64,000 nt of DNA from Cloeon dipterum (GCF_949628265.1 NC_088790.1:27098545-27162544), one strand, 5' to 3'; numbered from the stretch's first letter, positions 1 to 13,941 are shown. Made by a program: numbers and translations. Notes: generated from the letters alone by a model not told the origin.

Positions 1-24
1 TAATCCATTTTAGGGCTGGGAATA

Positions 25-404
25 TTAAAGACCGTCTTTGACGAAGTTTCTGAGCACACCAATCGATTCCTGAGGGTCGAATTAGGTAAGTTAAATATTT
101 TTTCCGACCAAAAAGTGCAGCGCAACGTGTGAACTTTTTTCCCGCCACAACAATCTGAATGCGAGAATTGCGCATGCGTCAGAGCTGGCTGGATCTGACA
201 ATGAAATCGGTCTCTCTGCAAGTGCTCAAACCAGCTATGACGCATGCGCAGTTCTCGCATTCATATTGTTTTGGCGGGAAAAGGTTATTTTTGTGCTACG
301 CACGTCGCGCTACACTTTTTGGTCGGAAAAATATCCATTTAACCTAATTCGACCCTCAGGAATCGATTGGTGTGCTCAGAAACTTAGTCAAAGACGGGTT
401 TTAA
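25..404. mobile_element. Foldback element, family C, copy 1
   Basis: The ends are inverted copies of each other: ACCGTCTTTGACGAAGTTTC on the left and its near reverse complement on the right. Inside each arm are a shared 'gagcacaccaatcgatt' block, a cccgcc/ggcggg block and a GCATGCG block flanking a short unpaired centre. A second copy lies at 26430-26823 with about the same length and layout. No transposase is encoded, so it is a non-autonomous foldback or MITE-type element. Confidence 0.75.
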
Positions 405-1571
405 GCGTTTTTTCAAGATTGTTGAAGGTAAAGAAGGACAACTGAAACAATATGAGTCATACTATAGCCTGAATTTAAAGGAACAGAGCGTTTTGCAGAA
501 AAATAACGTGTGTTGGAGATAAAAACATCAGGCATTCACGCACCTGATATAATTTTAAAGCTTCACGCAAAATGACGAGCTCCAGTTTTGTTTGAATAAT
601 AATTGAACTGTGTTTGCCTCTGGCGAGAGTCCTCAAATAAGTTTATACATCCCGTAGATTCGCATTTAAACATAAACAAACCGACCCCTAAAAATTGCAC
701 GCTTGTTTTGGTAGAGCGCAGGCAAAACACACACAAGGAAATGCTATACGAGGCAAATCCACACACTCAACATCGGTGGTATCTCGTGAAAACAAAAGAC
801 CAGCGCCGCACGGCAGAAGCAGACGCAGCCCTTTCTCGTTCTTGTGGTCGTAAATCTGTGACGCAAGTACTCTCCTCTGTAATACTTAAACGCGAAAAAA
901 GGAGCGTTTCAGAGGTGAGAGCGGCGTGCATTATTTAGAGACGTCTGCTTTGTTTGGAGCCGCAGCTCAGCAGACCCTTCTTCTTCTCTTCACACAAAGA
1001 TTAGGGACGAGAGGGCATTCTGGTAGACCTGTGCCTAAGCCGAGACGAGTAAAAATATCCGAAATTGCTTCTCGGCACTGCGGCGCCGGGTGACCTACTT
1101 TTGCCAGGGTTACCTCAAGGTCTCGCGGAAACCTGAGATCAATTTTCAAAAACATAAAATCTTTAAATAAAAGACACGATGGAAATATGATCTTAAAAAC
1201 TAATTTTCATAAATGATCAGAAGCTAAAATGGTATTTTTATCTATGGATGTGAATTCTGAATCTTACTTGCCAAAATTTAAGAGATTATTTTTATTTGTG
1301 GATTTTTTAACTGTTCATTCCAGCAATAAACTAAATTTAGGATTGTGCCAATTTGTATCAATAAATTTTGAACGAGCTTTCCTTTTTTGGAGTGCGAATT
1401 AAATTCATTTTGGAGAAATTAATCAAGATTTTAAATATACAGCTGGTATAAACACAGCCAGAGTAAACTTTCTTATAAATTTAAAGTGGCAAAGACAAAT
1501 TCTACCACTAATTTTCCATTAGGCACTAGCCACGGGGAAAGAAAGAATACAGTTTGACAAAACAAAATAAT
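405..1571. other. Non-coding stretch, no gene seen
   Basis: Only short, codon-biasless ORFs occur here on either strand. The 600-1160 part is somewhat richer in G+C and CpG than its surroundings. I see no splice-supported exon, RNA gene or recognised repeat. Confidence 0.5.
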
Positions 1572-1577
1572 TTTATT
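1572..1577 (-). terminator. Polyadenylation signal of the tetraspan gene
   Basis: AATAAA on the minus strand, about 120 bases after the stop codon of the four-pass membrane protein gene; no other clear signal lies closer. Confidence 0.5.
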
Positions 1578-1697
1578 CCTTTCGATCAAGAGACAAGCCA
1601 CAGTACTCAGAGTTGCAGCAACTTTGAAACAAAAAGCTACAAATAAATTAATTATATATTTAATTGATTCAATTTTCCTCTTTCTCTCGCACGTGAT

Positions 1698-3355
1698 TCA
1701 CACATTTTGGCCGGTTTTGGAGAACTGCTCGTCGCTTTTCCCGTCCTCTTCGACCAGCATTGCAATGGAAGCAGTCCTGCTCCACATTTCATTGACGCCA
1801 CGCTGCTGCAGACCTACGACATCGGCTTCCGCGACCAAACTCTGGTACTTCATTTGCTTGAAGCAAGAGCAGACAGGGAACAGGGAGTAGGTGGACACGC
1901 CTGCAACGACAAAGATTTATTTTCAACGTCGTGATTGCAAACGCGGGACATTATTAAAAATCTAGAAATAAAATTTTAAAATAAAATATTTTTTTGCTTC
2001 AATTAAATACAACTACTTCCTCTTTGAGTATAGCAACTTTTTATTTTTCCTTTTTCTGCAGGAATAAGTTTTAGCCCTAATTGACCAGTTGCATAAACCC
2101 TTAGTTATTGAAGCCGCCAACCACAAACTTTCTTAAAAATGTTGTTTTAAGCAATTTTAAGGCATTTCCGCTGCATTTTCAGACTCAATCTAGCTATTTT
2201 GATTTTTTTAATTAATTTGCTCTTTTTTGACGTGCTAAAAACCAAAATCGGTTCAGCCTTCCGCCGTAGAAACGTTGGAAAAGATTTTTTTATTTCAAAA
2301 AATAGTTTTTCACGATTCTACGGCGATTGGCTGAACCGATTTTGGTTTTCAGCACGTCAAAAATTAGCAAATTAATTGAAGAACGCACAGTAGCTAGATT
2401 GAGTCTGAAATCACAGCGGAAGTGCCTTAAAATCGAAAGTCTACGGTGGCGCCATCTGTTGGCGGCTTTGAACACTTAGGGTTTATGCAACTGGTGAATT
2501 CACGAGTTAAAAAACTTGTATTTCCATTCTATGGATTAGGGCGCTGGAAGTTGTTAGAGAACGACATTCTTATCAAAATAAAGACAAATTTAATAAACGG
2601 CTCGCTATAATTTTTCAATCGGTTTCAAGTAATAACATTCATCACTTACAGTAAGAGAAGATGGCTGACAGCGTGTAAAACACTCGAAGGGTGGTGTTGT
2701 TTGGCATGAAGGCGATAGGGATGAAGATCACAAAGCACGAGCAGGCTTTGATCCAACCGACCACCAACCAGGGCACCATCAGGCAACGTTTGCGCTGCAT
2801 TTGTAAAATTGGTAAAATTTAGTCATTGTTTTATTATTATTTGCTCTCCTCAGCACGAGATATCCGATTCCTACCTTCAGAATGCCAACGAGTAGCAGAA
2901 CTGGAAAGAGTAGCAAAGCGGAAAAGATCACCGCGAGACCTTCAGTGATGACAATAAAGTTGTTTTCCGTTTGATCTAAAAAAAAGAATAAATTCATCAT
3001 GAAAATAATGATTTTTTAATTAGTATGATGAAATTTTAAAAATACCTGAATTAGCTGAAACCATTCCAACAATGAAGCCCCAGCTGAAGTAAAGCTGCAT
3101 GGTTGAAATCTGGAAATTTCACACGAATTAGAGCTCTCTAGGGAAAGAAAAAACAATTTAAATTCAAGATAGGAGCAAAACGACTTTTATGGCTTTCGAT
3201 AAAAGCAGAATCCTCAAAGTTTAATTTGGTAGCTAAGCCAAAATTAAAAATTCATGGTAAAAGTCTTTTTTTAAACTTACCACTTCAAAAATGGCAATCA
3301 TTAAAGCGGCATCAGCAGCTTTCAGGCGAAAAAAGTACAACTCTTGCCTGGCCAT
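1698..3355 (-). CDS. Four-pass (tetraspan) membrane protein, 195 aa, five exons
   Basis: Exons in reading order are 3281-3355, 3046-3109, 2875-2975, 2650-2794 and 1698-1900. All junctions are GT..AG and phases match, giving 195 residues. The start is supported by an in-frame TGA 24 nt upstream. Four hydrophobic segments are visible: about 14-43 (ALMIAIF..., LYFSWGFIVGMVS), 52-78 (FIVITEGLAVIFSALLLFPV), 84-110 (CLMVPWLVVGWIKACSCFVI) and 118-142 (VFYTLSAIFSYCVSTYSLF), followed by a polar tail of roughly 50 residues that presumably faces the cytoplasm. Size and layout resemble the insect-expanded four-pass families (for example DUF4728-type proteins, some of which act at septate junctions), but I cannot assign it firmly. 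A family A MITE sits in the last intron. The gene is followed downstream by a poly(A) signal. Confidence 0.82.
2084..2495 (+). mobile_element. Palindromic MITE, family A, copy 1
   Basis: Ends are ACCAGTTGCATAAACCC and its inverse, flanked by AATT on both sides (target duplication). Left and right halves are near-complete inverted copies around a central 'tttatttcaaaaaata' loop, so the transcript could fold into a long hairpin. The left arm has lost about 18 bases next to the end. It lies in the last intron of the tetraspan gene. Confidence 0.85.
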
Positions 3356-6300
3356 CTTTAAGTCTGATTTTCTTACTCAGCAGGCCAGACGTCGACTGCC
3401 AACTAATTGCACGAAGAAGCAAGGCGAGACGATTTCATGTTTCAACATGTAAGAACATCCAGATGAATGGAATTTACAGGAATCGCGTTTGAAAAGAATC
3501 TGATTAATTCGTGGAATTCGCCTCCACTGCTTGAATTTTTTTACGAAACTCATTAACCGCTATCGACTTCTTCTTCTTCTTCTTGGTATATTTGCACATA
3601 GTTAAATTCCCTTTGATGCATTCAAGTGAGTTTCATAAACCAAACCACTCATTTATGCTGGGAGGCGTATTATTTTACCTTTACCTTTGCCGCGCCGCCG
3701 CTTTCTTTCAATTTATCGATTCGACGAGGCATCAAACAAGAGCTATTGAATAATTCTGCCCGACGTTTGAAGCATGCAAATCGTGTGCCAAGGATCATTA
3801 TTTTTTTCGGCGTTTGTGCAAACAAGGCAAATTGCACGCAGACAGTCAACATTGCGCGAAAAAAACGACTTGTCGCGAGGGAGATGAAAGCAAACATTGG
3901 CGATAACTGCTGCGCTGCTGCCCCTTCAAATATTAATGACAAATTGATTTCCTCCTTGTGTGTGCGACTTGGGTGGGCTGCCCCTTCGCTACTCCGCGCG
4001 CGCCAACCCCTAGCTGCTTTTGTCGCCTTTATTGATGCCTCTCGTCGCCGCAACAAAAGTGGCTGCTGATGAGGAGTAAATTCGCCCAGAGCCATTTTCC
4101 ATTAAATTCTTGCAAAACAAACAGACTGAAATGTTAATGCCCTTTATTGCCGCTTGAATACGGAAATTAGAGAGCTCCTTCTAGCGGGCCTGAATTTCTT
4201 TATTAAAAAGGTCATTTCCAAAGATTTAGGCGCAGCTTCCTCTAATTAATTTGTTCCGAGGCAAAGCGGATTCATTAAGGGAATTCAAACCGCTGCTTCC
4301 TCTGAAAAGAAACTGCGAGTGAAAAGCAGCCTTTTCTCGGCTGGAAAAGCCGATTTAATTCTAGCTTTCAATAGGCAGTCTAAATTACGCTCGTCATGCT
4401 CAAAAAAAGACCACAAGAAGGTATTGAAAATGGCATTTTCGTATTTCCCGTTTCAATCTGCGCAGTTTCTCTACTCGAGTAAGGAAAAATTGATCAGAAA
4501 TAATATTTTTTTTCAGTTAAAATGTCTTTTTACAGTCGGCTTTTCCGGCCAGAGTGGCAGTTTTAGTTACAGAAACGATTATTTCTTTTTTGGGCAAATA
4601 AATAACTCTTCGTGTCAAAAATATTGCTTCATAAATTGTATTTTCTGGGAAATTTAGCAAAATCCCAAGTAAATTATGATTTTATTTTAGTATCTCATAA
4701 ACTCTTCTGAGAAAAAATTTAATATAGGGTTTAAAACTTTTTTAATAATATCTTCATTAGAAAGCTCCAAATCATACGAAAAACACTGCAGGCCTTTTTC
4801 TTAATACATTTTCTTCCTCATCCCTTTCTTTTCCTCTCCCTCTCTTGGAAGCAAAGTTCTGCTTTTTGTCCCGGAATCGGACAAATTCCACCCCGAGCAG
4901 AGCTTCCTATTTGCTCTCGCACCCAGCCGGGCCGCTGCGGGCTGCCGGTTTGATGCTCTACAGATCGAGCCGGGAGGGCTTGCTGGCAGGCAAAAAGTCC
5001 TGCTGCAGTCCCGAGCGTAGTCGGAGCAGCAACAACAAAGGCGAGGACAAAAAAAGGCGCAGCACCTCGTCCAAATCGGCGAATCTCTCTTCTCTCATGA
5101 GGAAACTCTTGATAAGATTCGACGAATTAGTTTTTGGCGAAACTGTTGAATTTGTATAGACTTTCATATAAAGTATGTACACCCTGGTAGAAATTTTTTA
5201 TTCAAGGGTTTTAGCGATTTAATGAACTTCGAAGACAAAGAAACAAAATAATCAAAATAGATTTAGAATAATTACTGTTTTTGATCAATTTAGATGAAAT
5301 TGGGTTCTTTTCTTAGAGAGTATCTGTGGGTCGTTTTAAACATTCGAAAAAATAGAATTTTCCTTTATGAGTTTGTAAGTTTTGATGGTTAAGGTAAGGA
5401 GAGTGAAGCTACACGAATATTCTGAAATCTGATATAATTTCCTATTTTTTACTAAAGACCAAAATTTTCTTGTGGGAGTTTTTAATTAAAAAAAACATGT
5501 TAATTAGAAATAAGGTAAATTAATTTTCTGTAAAATATATTTTACAAAAGAGACCATACTCGTACCTCCTGAAAATGAATATATGGCTTCATGAATTCTA
5601 GCAGTGGAAACTTAAATTAATAATAATGAATAATGAATCACGGTTTTTTACCAAAACAGGAGACCACTCTGCGAACTTTTTCTTGACACGTAAAAAGCTT
5701 TTGATAAATTTCCAACGGAGTTCATTTTAAAACAAATAGATTTTTACTTTGATTTATAAAATCATCAAATTACAATAATGATTAATCCAATTTTACAGCA
5801 CATCTCAATCGCTGTCGTTGTTGATTGCTCTGAAGACCTCTTTCTGTTTGGTCTTGGAATTGTTTTTCTTTTGGAAAACGATTGTTCCACGTCTGGCAAC
5901 AACTTTTAGACGATTTTGGCGGGAAAAGAATATTTTAAGAGTGGCTAAAAAACTTTAAAAATTCCCAATTCGTGATCATTTGAGGTCAAAGCGCAAAAAA
6001 GACGCTCAGAAAAAAATAGATCAACTAGAAATCTCCTAGAAGCAGGGTTGCACCCGTTTTTTTCATCACTGGTTTTGAACGGTTTTTACCAATTTCTTGC
6101 GCAAGAACTGCAAGAAATGAATTTATTCCATTTTTCTTCTGTGAAAATCTAAAATTTGCGGTTGGAGTGCTCAAAATTTCCTCCACTGTGCAGATATTTT
6201 CTTTTAAATTGCCATTTTGTTGCCTCAATTTCTCCAAAAATTTCTCCCTGACAGTTTTTCAAGTCGAGGTTATTGAAAAATAGGGTGAAAACATTGCCTG

Positions 6301-6421
6301 CAAGAAATGCGGGTTTTTTGCAAAGATTTTTAACGTTTGGAGCTTTTTACAACCTGCAAACTACGTCAAATCGAAAATTTGGTTATATTTCTTAACTCGG
6401 CATCAATAATTTTAATAAAAA

Positions 6422-6900
6422 CTAAAACGTTCGAATGCTTGTCAGTCGGTCAGCGGCGCTCGTCCTAATTTTCGGCGTCGGCGGCGGCGTCGCGAGCAAG
6501 GGTGGCTGCTGCTGCCGCTGCTGCTGCTGCATGTGTGCGCAGGGAGTCGATTTTGGTGCGCATCCGTGGTAACCATGGCGACCCGGTGTGTCAGCATCAG
6601 CCACATTACGGCCGATCTGGGGGGTAGTCCTCCAGTCGTGGTGGCCCGGTGGCTGCTGGCAGGGTGGCTGCCTCTCGCGTGCTCTCTCTTTTGCTCGCTC
6701 GCTCGCTACCCCCGCGCCGCACCAGCCGCGACTTTTCCAGCAGCTTTTCCAGCAGCTGCGCCCGCCCGCGCTGCCAGTGCGGGCCTCGCCGCCAGCCAGA
6801 CTCGAGTTTCGCCTTTTCAGCTGTCTTGGTGAGTGTGCGACTCCTGCCCTAATGCTGCTACGGCTGCTGCTGCATCTCACTCAGATGCGCATTTCTGCTG
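6422..6900. promoter_or_regulatory. CpG-rich, triplet-rich block (possible promoter)
   Basis: A sharp rise in G+C and CpG over AT-rich flanks, with runs of CTG/CCG-type triplets and overlapping ORFs on both strands in three frames. Such patches often mark transcription start regions or 5' UTR exons in insects. No TATA box or gene is tied to it, so the call rests on composition alone. Confidence 0.25.
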
Positions 6901-9501
6901 CTTGATCGCCGCCGCGCCAACGTGCCACATATACGCCTCACGGGAATTTGTTTTTTTTTCTCTCTCCTTGCTCTCGCTTTCTACGTATCAGGGATGTACA
7001 TGGCTAGAGTGCAAACGGGGGCACGGCTGAGGAGATTGACAAAAAAATTATATAGGCTCAGATTTTTCGTGTTGTTCATTTTCTCGATTTATTTGTCATT
7101 TTAAATTTTTCAGTACAGGTAATTTGGGTGAAACACTTATAAACAATCCCCCAAGAAAATACAATGCGCCTTTTTACGCTAAAACGATTAAAAACGTCCG
7201 ATTTAGGCACAAGAAGTTAATATAAATTTTCTGGCATCCAGAAATGCAGAGGTAAGAATATATAAAACGATTCCAAATCAGTATTTATGATTGGAAATGA
7301 TTTATTTATTTATTTTTTCTAATTTAATTCGGCAAATGTTTTTGGGGGAAATATTCATCCCTTTTAAAATGTTCGGTTCAGTTTATAAACTAAAGAAATG
7401 CGAAAGAGGAGCAAGTCTGTAGTAAAAACATAACTATTGCAATCTCTTCTTCCTTACATAATAATGTTGATAGAGACTCTATAAACAGCCGTTATTTTTT
7501 TTCAGATAAAACTTTGCAGGGATTAATTATTTATGATTAGTTTGTTTGTGAGTTCAAGTACCTACATACTACAAGTAAATATATTTATTTCATTTATATC
7601 AAACTAATAAATAAAAATTGCTAAAAAATTCACTCGCTCGGCGATTGCTTGCAGAGAGTATATATTGATTTCTGTTCATCGATTTTAACTAGTCTCAATT
7701 TAATTCTCTTATCAACATCGTGTTCTTTTTTATGGGAGTTCATAGATAGTTAAATGAGCCCACATAAGCTCAATAAGAGACAATATGATTGGATAAATCG
7801 CCAAATTAAATATATTTCGTAACTACCATACTAAGTACATTTTTTTTTAATTTTAAATTGTGTACAATATGGTAGTTTTTTAACCCTATTATCAATAAAT
7901 TTTTAAATAAAACTGGTCATGCCAAGATAGTTGACAGAATAAGTGATCTTAAATTCTTTTGCAGATTCCCAGTTTTTCAATTTCAGAGACCCTTTTTCCT
8001 TTCCAAAAGTAGAATAAAAATAAATGCTCTCCATTCCTACCATTATACATTTTAAATGAGATATAAAAACTGGGGAGTGAAGATCAATTTTCTAAAGCCT
8101 CCGCCTAGTTGAAAAATCTAAAATCCAAATCAGCAAGCCCAAGTTTTCAACTGTCTTGAAGCATACTTAAATATTATCCCATCGAACTCGACTCGCATCA
8201 AAGAAACCCCGCGGCTTGATCTTTTGCCGATTGCACTCTTGAGGGAAAAAAATCTCAAATGCTTCTCTTCCGCAAAGAGGAGGTTACGTACTTGCACCTC
8301 TCGTATATGTATGTATATGTTTTTATACATTCTGCACCGGCTTTTTATCACATTTCTCGTGAGCACAGGTGAAACCGGATACTATTTCGGGCGAAATTAA
8401 ACTTCCTGCTGTGCTGGAGATAGGGCGGGCGGGCGGGCGTCTCGTAAAATGACGCGTGGGGAGGCAGAGGCGCAGCGCCTTATTCTCGAATATCTTTCGC
8501 TCCGCGGCTGCGGCGGCGGCGGCTGCCGTTAAAAGATCCATCTCTCAGCCGTGTTTACTTTGACTGAGGCTTCTATATACATATACACCGGCGCATTTAT
8601 GCGTGTATTCCCTGGAGTGACACGAAGGCAAAGTAAATACTCGCGCAATGTTCATAAATTTGCTCCCTTTTGATCGGTGCACATGCGTAATATGGAATTA
8701 TGGCTCTGCTGGGTCACTTTAGCTGCGCAGCCTGGATTTTTCTCTGCTTTTTCGCTTCGAGAGCACGAGATTGCTGAGAGCAGCAGCAGCAGCAGTGGCT
8801 TTCCTTTCTTTATTCACTCTGCCAGTAGGAAAATGAGATTCGATTTTGAAGTTGCTGTGGGACAAAGAGCGGTTCAATGTGGAGGAAAAGTCAGCGCCGG
8901 CTGGATGAGGAAAAATCGTAAAGTGGCGCATTAATATAATTTTTTACTTTCATCAGCTCGTTTCAGCATTGGTTGTAAACTTTTTATGGGGCAATATCAG
9001 ACCGTGGACGCATATTTTCCTCCGTATAAAAAGTTGGATACGTCAAAAATACTTGTATCACAGGCTTTATAGCAATCACCGACCATTGACCTTTTGTTTT
9101 TATTAGATTTCCTAAAAAAAGTTGAATCGTGGAAAGATAATCATCTGCAATGGCCTTAATTAATTAATTAATCGGAAAATTAAATATTCCAGAGTGATTC
9201 AGAGAATTCTTCAGCACCCAAAGTAAAGCAAACACAATTTGCCGATCCACTTTACTTTCAATTCCAAGAATTAACGAGCCACTGATTTAAGAATATAACT
9301 CAATTAACTTATCTCTGAAGCTGACAAAATATTTAAATTAAATCCACAAGAACCTTTAAGTTTTGTGTCCTTTAAAGCGTTAAAAAAATGAAATTGTTTC
9401 TAATTTAAATCCGAAAATATTTAAAGATGCCTTTCTCCTGTAATGTTTTAATAAGGAAGGACGGTTTAGGTTGCTGCCCTAAGCTAGAATTTTGAATAAC
9501 G

Positions 9502-9775
9502 CAGCGGGGTCCAGATGTGCGATAAAATTGGTTCCCACTGCGCAGATCCAAGATGGCGTCTGAATGTGGGAAACAAAAAGCTCTCTTTGGATTGCCGTGC
9601 GAGTGTCAAGAGTTTGTTTTTACGATCCAAAAGACACAATTAGTACAAGAAATACAAATTATGTCTCAATATTGACGAAAACTTGGTTCTTTTCGCGCGT
9701 TTTTACGTGACCGTTTTTCGCGCCATACTCCACCGGACGCCATGACTGCGCGTCGCACGAATCTGGCCCCCGCTG
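9502..9775 (+). mobile_element. hAT-like MITE, family B, copy 1
   Basis: Starts CAGCGGGGTCCAGAT and ends with GGCCCCCGCTG, which are inverted ends. Flanked by GAATAACG on the left and GAATAGCG on the right, a 7/8 match to an 8-bp target duplication as made by hAT transposases. About 270 bp, no coding capacity. Confidence 0.85.
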
Positions 9776-10727
9776 GAATAGCGATTGAACGCACTCGTTT
9801 CTGATCTCTATAAAAAATAAAGCATGATAGCAACGTCGTGAAACCCTATACTTGCTCTCCGTTCCCCCTACAAAAATTCACAACCTTTAAAATTTCGTTT
9901 CTAATTTTCAGCAATTTCAAAGACATGAAATTTTCTTCTTAATTAAATCATTTAAAACAAAAAAGTCTTAGCTATTTTAAAAAAAAAACTCATACGTAGG
10001 CCAGAAAGCTGGACATAATTTATTTCGGTGACTCTGCAAATAATGAAAATAATTCCGAGCGTCTTGTCGTGACACGTTTTAAGTTTTGAAGGGCAGAGGC
10101 GCAAGGGTCCCACGCAGCGGCGGCGGCGGATGAGACGTGGCGAAATTTTCCAAATAACCAACGTTGACTGTGCCTCCCTCGAAGCATACTAACAAATAAT
10201 TGTACGTGTGTTGCGCGACAAAAGGAGCGAATCTTGTCTGTCGTCGCGTGCGTTGTGCTTTCGGGGAATTAGCAGCGGCGCCTGCCACTATACCGCCGCC
10301 GCCGCCGCCTCCACCGAACTGCCGCGCTTTCAAAGAAACGGAGATGCGCCCAAAGGGGTGTGGTGCCTCGTAAGCATCCACTAATTTATCCAGCAGGTTG
10401 CATGACGTGCAAACAAACAGCCGCACACATATACACACGCACACATACACCAAGCTGCCACTGTGTGCTGTGTGTACATTTGTGTGTGTTCTCGTGCAAT
10501 GTGTGCTGCGACATGACTTGCTACCGATTTTTCCCTGGGGGTCGTGAAAAACGCTGTTTATACAAAGGGATGTTTGTTTTTGTTGCATATGTTATTTTTC
10601 TGTTAATTATTGTTTGTCAATGACTAAACTGATGGCACAATTATTATGTGTTCTTGAAATCCACTGTAGAAAAAAAAACTCTAATTAAAGTGTGAAGCAA
10701 AGTGATTTGGCGGAGAGAACATAAAAG

Positions 10728-10992
10728 CAGCGGTGCCAGATTCGTGTGACGCGTAGATATGGCGCCAGGTGGAGTGTGGCGCGAAAAAACGGTCACGTGA
10801 AAATGCGCGAAAAGAACCAAGTTTTCGTCAATATTGTGACATAATTTGTATTAATTGTGTCTTTTGGATCGTAAAAACAAACTCTTGACACTCGTACGGC
10901 AATCTAAAGAGAGCTTTTTGTTTCCCACATTCAGACGCCATCTTGGATCTGCGCAGTAGGAACCAATTTTATCGCACATCTGGACCCCGCTG
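10728..10992 (-). mobile_element. hAT-like MITE, family B, copy 2
   Basis: Same family in the opposite orientation to copy 1, ending in CTGGACCCCGCTG. Carries the shared internal blocks GATATGGCG and CCATCTTGGATC. The target duplication is no longer recognisable. Confidence 0.8.
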
Positions 10993-11651
10993 TGAAAATT
11001 AAAACTCTAAACATTTTTTTATAACATTTTTTCTGATACATATTGAGGTTATAAACTTCTTTATTCTACTTTTTCATATGAGCAATCACGGTTCATGTAG
11101 AATTTCTTTTGAATACAACATAAACATTTATTTAATTAGAGGCAAATTAACCGAAATTAATTGCCATACATGGTCGAGCAAACACGCTGCCCTTTTTCAC
11201 GTCCCCAAATTTAGTTTGCTGTGCATTCGCGCATCCCACGCCCAAATTACAACTAATGGAAATGGTGGAGAGCGAATTTTCCTCGTGCGGGGGTGGTTTA
11301 ATCTGCACAACATCGAGCAATGTCGACCCTGACGCGCAAGTCTATTTTTGCTGCCATCCTTTGACGAGATTGCCGCTGAATTGAAGCGAACGCTTTTAAA
11401 ATTGATTTTATATAAGAGCACATCATGGCCGTTGCTTTCGCAAAAACTTCAAAGAGGCAATCGAAGCTAAGGGAAAGAAATATTTATATCAACAACTCAA
11501 AGAGAGTTTGGTTTTCATCAGCCAATAAAAATTTGCGCACAAAATAAAGAAACAAGAGCAAATTGAGTGCTTTTCATTGTGTTGCTGATTGAATTTAAAA
11601 ACACCAATTCAATGCTGAATGGTACTTACTTAAAAGCGTTTTGCTCCGAAA

Positions 11652-11902
11652 CAGCGGGGGCCAGATTCATGCGACGCGCAGATATGGCGTATGGCGGGAA
11701 AAATGGTCACGTGAAAATTCGTGAAATGAAGCAAGTTTTCGTCAATATTGCGACATAATTCGCATTTACTTGTACTAATTGTGCCTTTTAAATCGTAAAA
11801 ACAAACTCTTGACACTCGTACGGCAATCCAAAGAGAGCTTTTTGTTTCGCACATTCAGACGCCATCTTGGATCTGCGCAGTGCGAATAAATTTTACCCGC
11901 TG
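11652..11902 (-). mobile_element. hAT-like MITE, family B, copy 3
   Basis: Begins CAGCGGGGGCCAGATTC. Flanks CTCCGAAA and CTCCGAAC match at 7 of 8 positions, an 8-bp target duplication. The right end is shortened to TTTTACCCGCTG. Confidence 0.82.
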
Positions 11903-12709
11903 CTCCGAACTGTACTTGAAATATAATATTTCCACCGAGCAATGCTGCATGTTGACCTTTTTGTCAGGTTTCTCATGAAAGCTCTCAAGTTATTCAGCGC
12001 GGTGGAGCAATCTGCAATCTCTGTACCACAAACGTGTGTCTGAACGGAACGGTGAGAGATCAATTTTCCACTCTTTTATTGCGCTTGTCTTTTGACTGCT
12101 GCAAATTTGATTTCTATCTGCGAATTGATTAAAAAGCTCCAAGCGCTGTTGGAAATTATTTCGGTGGGTGTCACAATCAAACGGCAATTCAGAACTCGCC
12201 CCTTTCAGCAGCCTCGCGTCTCAGTAAAAGCCATTAAAACTTTCTTCTTGAACTGGAAATAGCACACGTGTCTGCGCCGGGTCGCCTGAAAAGCGAGCAG
12301 GTATGCAGCCCGCGGGGCAGACTCCAACTCGCTCCTTTGGCACGAGTTGCTCGCAGGATCGGCCAATTTAGGTTGACATTCAAGAAACGTGTTTATCTAC
12401 CCTTTGAGCGACTTGTGCGGCCATTGTGTACAAGCAACGCCGCACGCAGGGGAAACAGTGGCTCGTGTGCATGTCTATCGCGTGGCGCAAATGAAAAAAG
12501 GAAATGGAAAAGCAAGAACGTGTGACTCGGGTTTCTGGGGGATTCAGAGTTGAATTAATTCAGAACAAAAACATATACAACGAGAAAAAAAGCATAATTT
12601 ATTTAGTTGTTAGATAGGATTTTAATGAAATGTAAGCCTAATTGTAAGAGCAGGAAAAGCACCACAAGCATAGGCAGAATTAAATTAAATTGAAAAATAA
12701 ACTTTGCAT

Positions 12710-12973
12710 CAGCGGGGGCCAGATTCGTGCGACGCGTCCGGTGGAGTATGGCGCGAAAAAACGGTCACGTGAAAATGCGCGAAAAGAAGCATGTTTTGGT
12801 CAATATTGTGGCATAATTTGCATTACTTGTACTAATTGTGCCTTTTAAATCGTAAAAACAAACTCTTGACACTCGTACGGGAATCCAAAGAGAGCTTTTT
12901 GTTTCCCACATTCAGACGCCATCTTGGATCTGCGCAGTGGCAACCAATTCTATCGCACAACTGACCCCCGGTG
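12710..12973 (-). mobile_element. hAT-like MITE, family B, copy 4
   Basis: Begins CAGCGGGGGCCAGATTC and ends GACCCCCGGTG. Flanks CTTTGCAT and CTTCGCAT match at 7 of 8 positions. An internal deletion has removed the GATATGGCG block. Confidence 0.82.
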
Positions 12974-13941
12974 CTTCGCATTGCAAAAATTATTCAATTT
13001 TGTGTGCGAGCATTCGGGCTTTTGATTTATAAAGCTTTTTAATCGTACATAGTACAATTTTCTGGAAATTATATAAAAAATACTCCTTCCCGGCTGTTGA
13101 ATTCTTAGAGCTAGAATTTAATTTTTGGGCCCATTGCGAGATTTTCTCATTTACAAACAAAAATAATCTCGTATAAAAAACTCATTCCCTCTAAAAAGTA
13201 AAAATGAGCTGCTGAAACGGAAAAAAATGACTGAGAATGTAATGGGGGCGCGGGCTCGTAAATTCCGCGGGTGTTTTTCAGAAGCACAGAGTGTATAATT
13301 GCAGTTTATTTCCGGTGGCGCACATCCAGGGCCAACAACTCTCACGGAGCGTGCATTAATTTAGCGGAAAATTGCCTTCAAAAGGCCGCGAGCTTGAAAT
13401 TCGTTTGTGCCTCAGCTGGCAAAGCAGGCGAGATTTGAAACTGACTCGGCCCGCAGCGTGCACACGCGCATGCACCTGCTGCCACTTTCTCACTTGCACT
13501 GGGTGAGTTTCAAGCTTATCAGCTTTAGGGTGGATCAATTTTAATTAGTGCTTGTTGGCTCTTTGTTATACACACTTGTCAATATTTACTATGCATCAAA
13601 TGGCTTCTGAGAGTTCTGACACTGAGTTCAATATTCACGCTGATTCGCTCGCCTTGTTTATAGTATTGGATGATTCAGGTTAATGAATATTTAACACGAA
13701 AATATTCCTCTAATTTGTGCAAAATCGGCTCTAAATTCAAGCGGCAAGCATTGTCTATCAGCTGGATATCCTAATTCATCCTGACTAAAAGAGGATATCG
13801 CTCACCAGCAATATTCAAGTGAAAGAAAAAGAATTTTATTGAATATATCAGTCGCAAATAAACAGTCAATTCATGCAAAGCCAAACGAATTAAAACATAG
13901 CTTTGTTTGGTCCAAATTCCAAAACTCAGTTATAGATTTAA

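Noticed and set aside
4845-5159. 104-residue Ser/Arg/Lys-rich ORF
   Set aside because: Part of it (MLYRSSREGLLAGKK...) looks codon-like and could be an alternative first exon, but no good donor site or partner exon was found.
6422-6880. Arg/Gln-rich 152-residue minus-strand ORF
   Set aside because: Open frames occur on both strands because of triplet-rich, CpG-rich sequence; no domain or splice signal.
10079-10588. 169-residue minus-strand ORF with a Gly run
   Set aside because: The Gly run comes from a CCG repeat and the rest from GT/CA-rich DNA; no support as protein.
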